Below are positions 58,201 to 64,000 of a stretch of DNA of 64,000 bases, piece by piece. Position 1 is the stretch's first letter, and each line of letters starts with the position of its first letter. The notes below the pieces were generated by a model that made no database searches, had not been told where the DNA came from, and was given only the letters and a program-made list of their open reading frames with translations. The DNA is from Pseudomonas nicosulfuronedens (GTDB lineage: Bacteria > Pseudomonadota > Gammaproteobacteria > Pseudomonadales > Pseudomonadaceae), in assembly GCF_005877905.1 (NCBI RefSeq), contig NZ_SWDV01000002.1, positions 307,885-371,884 of the forward strand, written 5' to 3'. A program made the position numbers and the translations under genes.

Positions 58201-58228
58201 CTTGAACCGACCAAAATCGTCCTTATCT
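58201..58228 (+). promoter_or_regulatory. Sigma-32 (heat-shock) promoter of clpB
   Basis: CTTGAAC, 13-base spacer, CCTTATCT. Consensus is CTTGAAA - 11 to 16 bases - CCCCATNT. The only strong open reading frame downstream is clpB, a classical heat-shock gene, which starts about 75 bases further on. Confidence 0.72.
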
Positions 58229-58306
58229 ATCTGGCATCCCGGCGGGTTAGTCGTGACCAGGGGCACTCATCGCTCCGACCCGCCATAGAAAGGAAGGACG
58301 ACCCTC

Positions 58307-60871
<2,565 letters not shown>

Positions 60872-60884
60872 TCCGAGCTCCACG

Positions 60885-60912
60885 AAAAAGCCCGCCAATT
60901 GGCGGGCTTTTT
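60885..60912 (+). terminator. Rho-independent terminator after clpB
   Basis: AAAAAGCCCGCC-AATT-GGCGGGCTTTTT, 13 bases past the stop codon. Confidence 0.95.
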
Positions 60913-60922
60913 CTTTGGCTCT

Positions 60923-60993
60923 TCGTAGGAGCGAGCTTGCTCGCGAACAGCCTCCGCAGTGGGGCTCGGTTCGCCGGCAGACGCGCTCCTACA
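60923..60993. repeat. REP-like element with paired arms
   Basis: CGTAGGAGCGAGCTTGCTCGCGAA at 60924-60947 and CGCGCTCCTAC at 60982-60992. The outer arms GTAGGAGCG / CGCTCCTAC can pair over a 50-base loop containing CCTCCGCAGTGGGG. Same family as the elements at 9319 and 58122. Confidence 0.75.
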
Positions 60994-60998
60994 AATGC

Positions 60999-61352
60999 TC
61001 AGCTGGACGGGTCGCCACCTCCCAGCATGACCAGCAGTTGCTCGATCAGCTCCGCCTGATCCTCGGCGATATCGATGATGTGGAAACCCGCCCAGCCCAG
61101 CTGGCCGTCGGTGCCGGCGCGACTCCACAGGCAGTCGGCGCCGAGCTGGATTTCGCCGATCTCGTCCAGTGGCGGTGCCGGTACCAGGTGGCACTCCCAG
61201 ACCGAGTCGGCCTCTGGTACGTCCACTCCGCAGAGCATGAACCCCTCAGCGGACAGGTCGGCAAGCCGGCCCAGGCTGCGCCCGGTGTGGCGGTCGAAGA
61301 CTTCCACGGTCAGCCCGGTCTGCTGCCGGCTATGCTGGCGACGTTCACTCAT
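60999..61352 (-). CDS. PilZ-domain protein
   Basis: 117 residues from the ATG at 61352 (MSERRQHSRQQTGLTVEVFD). The c-di-GMP binding signature of PilZ domains is complete: RRQHSR near the N-terminus and LADLSAEGFML (D/NxSxxG) at about 34-44. The rest of the small beta barrel follows (WECHLVPAPPLDEIGEIQLG, GWAGFHIIDIAEDQAELIEQ). It begins 11 bases after the DUF1631 gene, in the same operon, so it may act through that protein. Upstream frame extension (to 61580) lies inside DUF1631. It may respond to c-di-GMP made by MorA or other enzymes. Confidence 0.9.
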   Translation of the reverse strand: MSERRQHSRQQTGLTVEVFDRHTGRSLGRLADLSAEGFMLCGVDVPEADSVWECHLVPAPPLDEIGEIQLGADCLWSRAGTDGQLGWAGFHIIDIAEDQAELIEQLLVMLGGGDPSS

Positions 61353-61363
61353 CGACTGCTCCC

Positions 61364-63667
61364 TCAGGTCTGGGCCGGGCTGCGCCCGGAAGTAAAGCGT
61401 TGCAGGACCCGGTAGATCGCGCTCAGTGCACGATCCATCAACGGGGCGGACTGTTCCGTCGGTACCAGGCGGACCCTGCCCGCTTCCATCTCCTGGGCCA
61501 ACTGCACTATCGGTTTGACCGCCACCCGTTGCCCGGTGTGGTCGACGAACATGTAGTTGCGGGTGGTCGGGCTGAACCACGAAAGCTTGAGCCGACGCGC
61601 CGGCGTGGTGTCGCTGAATTCAAACCAGGTACCGAACTCCAGGTGGCTCAGCTCCTTCATCAATACCCGCACGCGCTCGGAGAGCGCCTCGCCGTTGGGC
61701 TTGACCAGGGTATGGCCCTCGGCGCCAAGCATGGCGCCCAGCGGACTCTCCGGCAGCTCCTGCTTGAGTTGCGCGGCGATCTGCGGTTGCTGTGCCTGGA
61801 TCGCGTGCTGGCAGGCAACCAGATCCTGCAACAGCCGGCGGATGCCGTCTTCGTGGTAACCGCCCAGCACTTCCAGACCCTTGCGCAGCTCTTCCAGGAG
61901 GGCCAGGCGGATGGCCTGCAGATGATCGCGACCAGCGGCATCCAGCGGCATCACGCTCCAGGCGAGTTGTTCACCCACTTCGCAGGCGCGTTTCCACTCG
62001 TCGCTGTGCTCACCGCTACGCAGCACGATGAAGGTAAGCGCATCGCACCAGCTCATTTCCAGGAAGTTGCGTACCAGCTCCGGCAAGTCGAGGTCCTGTG
62101 TCACCTTGGCGATGGCGTCCAGCGCGTGCTCACGGGCGGCCAGCAGGCGGTCGCGGCCACGGGCGGCCTCCATGGCGCGGCGCTCGCGTAGCTCGACCTT
62201 CTGCCGCAGGTTGCTGACGTATTCGTTGAAGTCGCCCAGCAGGCTGTCGAATAGCGACAGATCGCCGACGAAGTCCTGGATCACTCGCTCGACGACCCAG
62301 TGCATCTTCGCCAGCAAAGCGCGCTCCTCGCCCTCGCCGCCATACAGCACGCCGGCCTGGGCCATGGCGTTGAGCAGCTTGCGTGCCGGATGGTGATGCT
62401 GGGTGAACAGCTGCTTGTCCAGCAGGGCGACCTTGAGGAAGGGCGTATGCAGGTGGGAGAGGGTGGTCTTGCAGCTGTCCGGCAGGTTTTCGTCGTCAAG
62501 GATGAAGTCGAAGACCATGCCCACCAGGTCGATGACGTCGGCCTCCTGGTCGGTCAGCCGGGTGTTCTTCGGTTGCGCGCTGCCGGCTTCCAGGTGGCGC
62601 TGCAGATCGGCTTTCAAGGCATCGACCGGTTGCGGCTGGCGCAGGCGCTGGGCCAGCTCGTGGGCCGATTCGCGCTGCAGGCGGTTCAATGCTTCCAGCA
62701 GCTCATTGGCGCTATAGGTCGTCGTGGCGGTGGTGGGGCCGAAGCTGACGATACTCTGGGTGTTGCCGAACAACGTGGCCTTGTCGCCGCGCCGACGGCG
62801 TTCGGCGAGCAGCACGGCAAGGCCCCCGAACAGGGCATTGCGGTCGCCGGGTGGCATGTCCGGCAGGTCACTGGCGCTGTAGGGCGGCAGCACTGGTGCC
62901 CCGTCGTCCGGCATCGTGGTGCTCTTCTCCGCAATCTTCGCCGGGCGTGGCGTGTGGGAGGACGCCGGGCGCTGGCCTTGCGGGCGGTATTTCAGGTTGG
63001 GCAGGACCCCGCCGTCGGCCAGGCGCTTGTTCAGCTGTTCATATAAAGGTTGCAGATGCTGCATGACCTGTTGGTCGAACAGCACATAAAGGATGGTCTT
63101 GATCCGCAGCGGGAAGACACTGCGCGCCAGGGTGTCGCGGAACGCCTGGGCAATGGCCTGCGGGCCGAAGGGATTACGGTCCTCGCCCAGCTTGCTGCCG
63201 TTGTTGAGCAGTGCCAGACGCTGGTCCAGCGCGAACAGCTGCTGTGCACAGTGCGCGCGCACCTGGTTGACCATGTTGGTCACCAGCAGCGTTTCTTCAT
63301 ATTCGTCGTTGCCGACCAGGGTCAGCTGGTCCATGTCCAGCTCTTCAAGCGGCTCCGTGAGAGGCAGTTTGCCTTCGAGGAAGTCGCTCAGGCCCTGGGC
63401 GATGCGCTGGTGGTAGAAGCGCTCGAGGTTCGGCCGCTCGCGGCGGACTTCGCGCATGGCGTCGAAGAACAGGGCCTGGACCTGGTTGTTCTCGGCTTTC
63501 TCGGCGCATTCGAAGAGCGCGTCGTCCACCTGGGCGAAGACATTGCCCAGGAGCTCGGCGAGGTGATTCATCGCCAACTGGCGGCAAGCCTGCACCAACT
63601 CGCCGAAGCGGGGCTGGATCACCCGGCTGGCGATGGGGGAGGGCGGTGGGGTGTCCTTGTTGCTCAT
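61364..63667 (-). CDS. DUF1631 family protein with PilZ-like C-terminal region
   Basis: 767 residues from the ATG at 63667 (MSNKDTPPPSPIASRVIQPR), which has AGGA at six bases; an ATG two codons earlier (63673) has no proper ribosome-binding site. The N-terminal part is helical (RFGELVQACRQLAMNHLAEL, LSDFLEGKLPLTEPLEELDM). A disordered Pro/Thr-rich stretch follows (RPASSHTPRPAKIAEKSTTM), then a long helical section (about 330-640). The C-terminal 120 residues (GTWFEFSDTTPARRLKLSWF, NYMFVDHTGQRVAVKPIVQL) resemble PilZ-type barrels. DUF1631 proteins are sometimes misannotated as thymidine phosphorylase; no such active site is visible. Followed by a PilZ gene in the same operon, so a c-di-GMP output role is likely but unproven. 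Confidence 0.88.
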   Translation of the reverse strand: MSNKDTPPPSPIASRVIQPRFGELVQACRQLAMNHLAELLGNVFAQVDDALFECAEKAENNQVQALFFDAMREVRRERPNLERFYHQRIAQGLSDFLEGKLPLTEPLEELDMDQLTLVGNDEYEETLLVTNMVNQVRAHCAQQLFALDQRLALLNNGSKLGEDRNPFGPQAIAQAFRDTLARSVFPLRIKTILYVLFDQQVMQHLQPLYEQLNKRLADGGVLPNLKYRPQGQRPASSHTPRPAKIAEKSTTMPDDGAPVLPPYSASDLPDMPPGDRNALFGGLAVLLAERRRRGDKATLFGNTQSIVSFGPTTATTTYSANELLEALNRLQRESAHELAQRLRQPQPVDALKADLQRHLEAGSAQPKNTRLTDQEADVIDLVGMVFDFILDDENLPDSCKTTLSHLHTPFLKVALLDKQLFTQHHHPARKLLNAMAQAGVLYGGEGEERALLAKMHWVVERVIQDFVGDLSLFDSLLGDFNEYVSNLRQKVELRERRAMEAARGRDRLLAAREHALDAIAKVTQDLDLPELVRNFLEMSWCDALTFIVLRSGEHSDEWKRACEVGEQLAWSVMPLDAAGRDHLQAIRLALLEELRKGLEVLGGYHEDGIRRLLQDLVACQHAIQAQQPQIAAQLKQELPESPLGAMLGAEGHTLVKPNGEALSERVRVLMKELSHLEFGTWFEFSDTTPARRLKLSWFSPTTRNYMFVDHTGQRVAVKPIVQLAQEMEAGRVRLVPTEQSAPLMDRALSAIYRVLQRFTSGRSPAQT

Positions 63668-63788
63668 GGCCATCCTGTGCGTGATCGTTCCGTTTACACC
63701 CGCGGTGGATCACTCGAGTTTTTCCATGCAGATATAGCAATCAGCCTGGCCCCCTGCAAAGCACAGAAAAACTTTTTGGATCAGAGTG

Positions 63789-63816
63789 TTGACAGGCGTT
63801 TCGATATACGTAAAAT
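63789..63816 (+). promoter_or_regulatory. Sigma-70 promoter of the tRNA-Asn/tRNA-Pro operon
   Basis: TTGACA, 16-base spacer, TAAAAT, then a G+C-rich discriminator GGCGCGCC, as expected for stringently controlled stable-RNA genes. It starts 96 bases before tRNA-Asn. Confidence 0.85.
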
Positions 63817-63884
63817 GGCGCGCCTCTGATGCGGGATTCCGGTGAAGCCGGAAGCGAAGTGGAAGAGATTGAAAGGTTCGTCGT

Positions 63885-63960
63885 TCCGCGATAGCTCAGT
63901 CGGTAGAGCAAATGACTGTTAATCATTGGGTCCCTGGTTCGAGTCCAGGTCGCGGAGCCA
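63885..63960 (+). tRNA. tRNA-Asn (anticodon GTT)
   Basis: 76 bases, complete cloverleaf: acceptor TCCGCGA/TCGCGGA, D-arm GCTCAGTCGGTAGAGC, anticodon stem-loop ATGACTGTTAATCAT with GTT, T-arm CCTGGTTCGAGTCCAGG, discriminator G and encoded CCA. The encoded CCA contrasts with the two tRNA-like RNAs of the rtc operon. Confidence 0.98.
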
Positions 63961-63969
63961 ACTTTCAAA

Positions 63970-64000
63970 CGGGGTATAGCGCAGTCCGGTAGCGCGCTTG
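63970..64000 (+). tRNA. tRNA-Pro, first 31 bases (cut by window edge)
   Basis: CGGGGTATAGCGCAGTCCGG followed by TAGCGCGCTTG; the 5' C opposite a G-C discriminator region and the D-arm GCGC...GCGC are typical of bacterial tRNA-Pro. The anticodon lies outside the window. Only 9 bases after tRNA-Asn, so both are in one transcript. Confidence 0.85.

Noticed and set aside
63668..63673. Start of the DUF1631 gene two codons upstream
   Set aside because: The ribosome-binding AGGA is correctly spaced only for the ATG at 63667.

Overview
The window is chromosomal DNA of a Pseudomonas, very likely close to the P. aeruginosa / P. nitroreducens / P. citronellolis branch. The DNA is GC-rich with strong third-position GC bias. 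The gene order glyA, morA, ettA, gdhA, ccpR, rtcA...rtcR, ..., ispB, rplU-rpmA-obg-proB, murJ, ribF-ileS-lspA-fkpB-ispH, minor pilins, thiO, pilR-pilS, bamD, rluD-pgeF-clpB follows the order I remember from P. aeruginosa PAO1 (roughly PA4602 down to PA4542). The species is an inference; the genus is well supported. I saw no insertion sequence, prophage, CRISPR array or rRNA gene.

Layout. 1-9.3 kb: the start of glyA, a 1417-residue membrane PAS/GGDEF/EAL protein (MorA), the translation factor EttA, a small exported coiled-coil protein, and NADP-glutamate dehydrogenase. 9.4-10.9 kb: a di-haem cytochrome c peroxidase with an Anr/Fnr-type site upstream, and a small lipoprotein. 11-18.5 kb: an RNA-repair locus on the minus strand, divergent from its predicted activator gene rtcR. 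In transcription order it has a sigma-54 promoter, a structured leader, two abutting tRNA-like sequences with abnormal anticodon loops and no CCA, a slipin, a zinc-ribbon protein, rtcB, an unknown protein, an RlaP-type nucleotidyltransferase and rtcA. Behind rtcR, tightly packed or overlapping, are a NADAR-family gene, a SMI1/KNR4 gene and an unknown gene. This is the most interesting part of the window.

21-29.5 kb: small conserved Pseudomonas genes (DUF4105, DUF3015, a DksA/TraR zinc finger, a Lon-like protease, a UPF0114 membrane protein, FklB, and a 74-residue protein behind a Fur box). 29.6-42.6 kb: housekeeping genes for quinone side chains, ribosomal proteins, ObgE, ProB, MurJ, RibF, IleS, LspA, FkpB and IspH. 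42.6-54.9 kb: type IV pilus genes, namely the minor-pilin/PilY1 operon fimU-pilV-pilW-pilX-(115 aa)-pilY1-pilE, a separate fimT, thiO, and the pilS-pilR two-component system. PilY1 is unusually long because of a helical insert.

55-64 kb: bamD, rluD-pgeF, clpB with a heat-shock-type promoter, a DUF1631/PilZ gene pair, and at the right edge tRNA-Asn followed by the first half of a tRNA-Pro gene. REP-like hairpins with the core GTAGGAGCNAGCTTGC occur in three intergenic regions.
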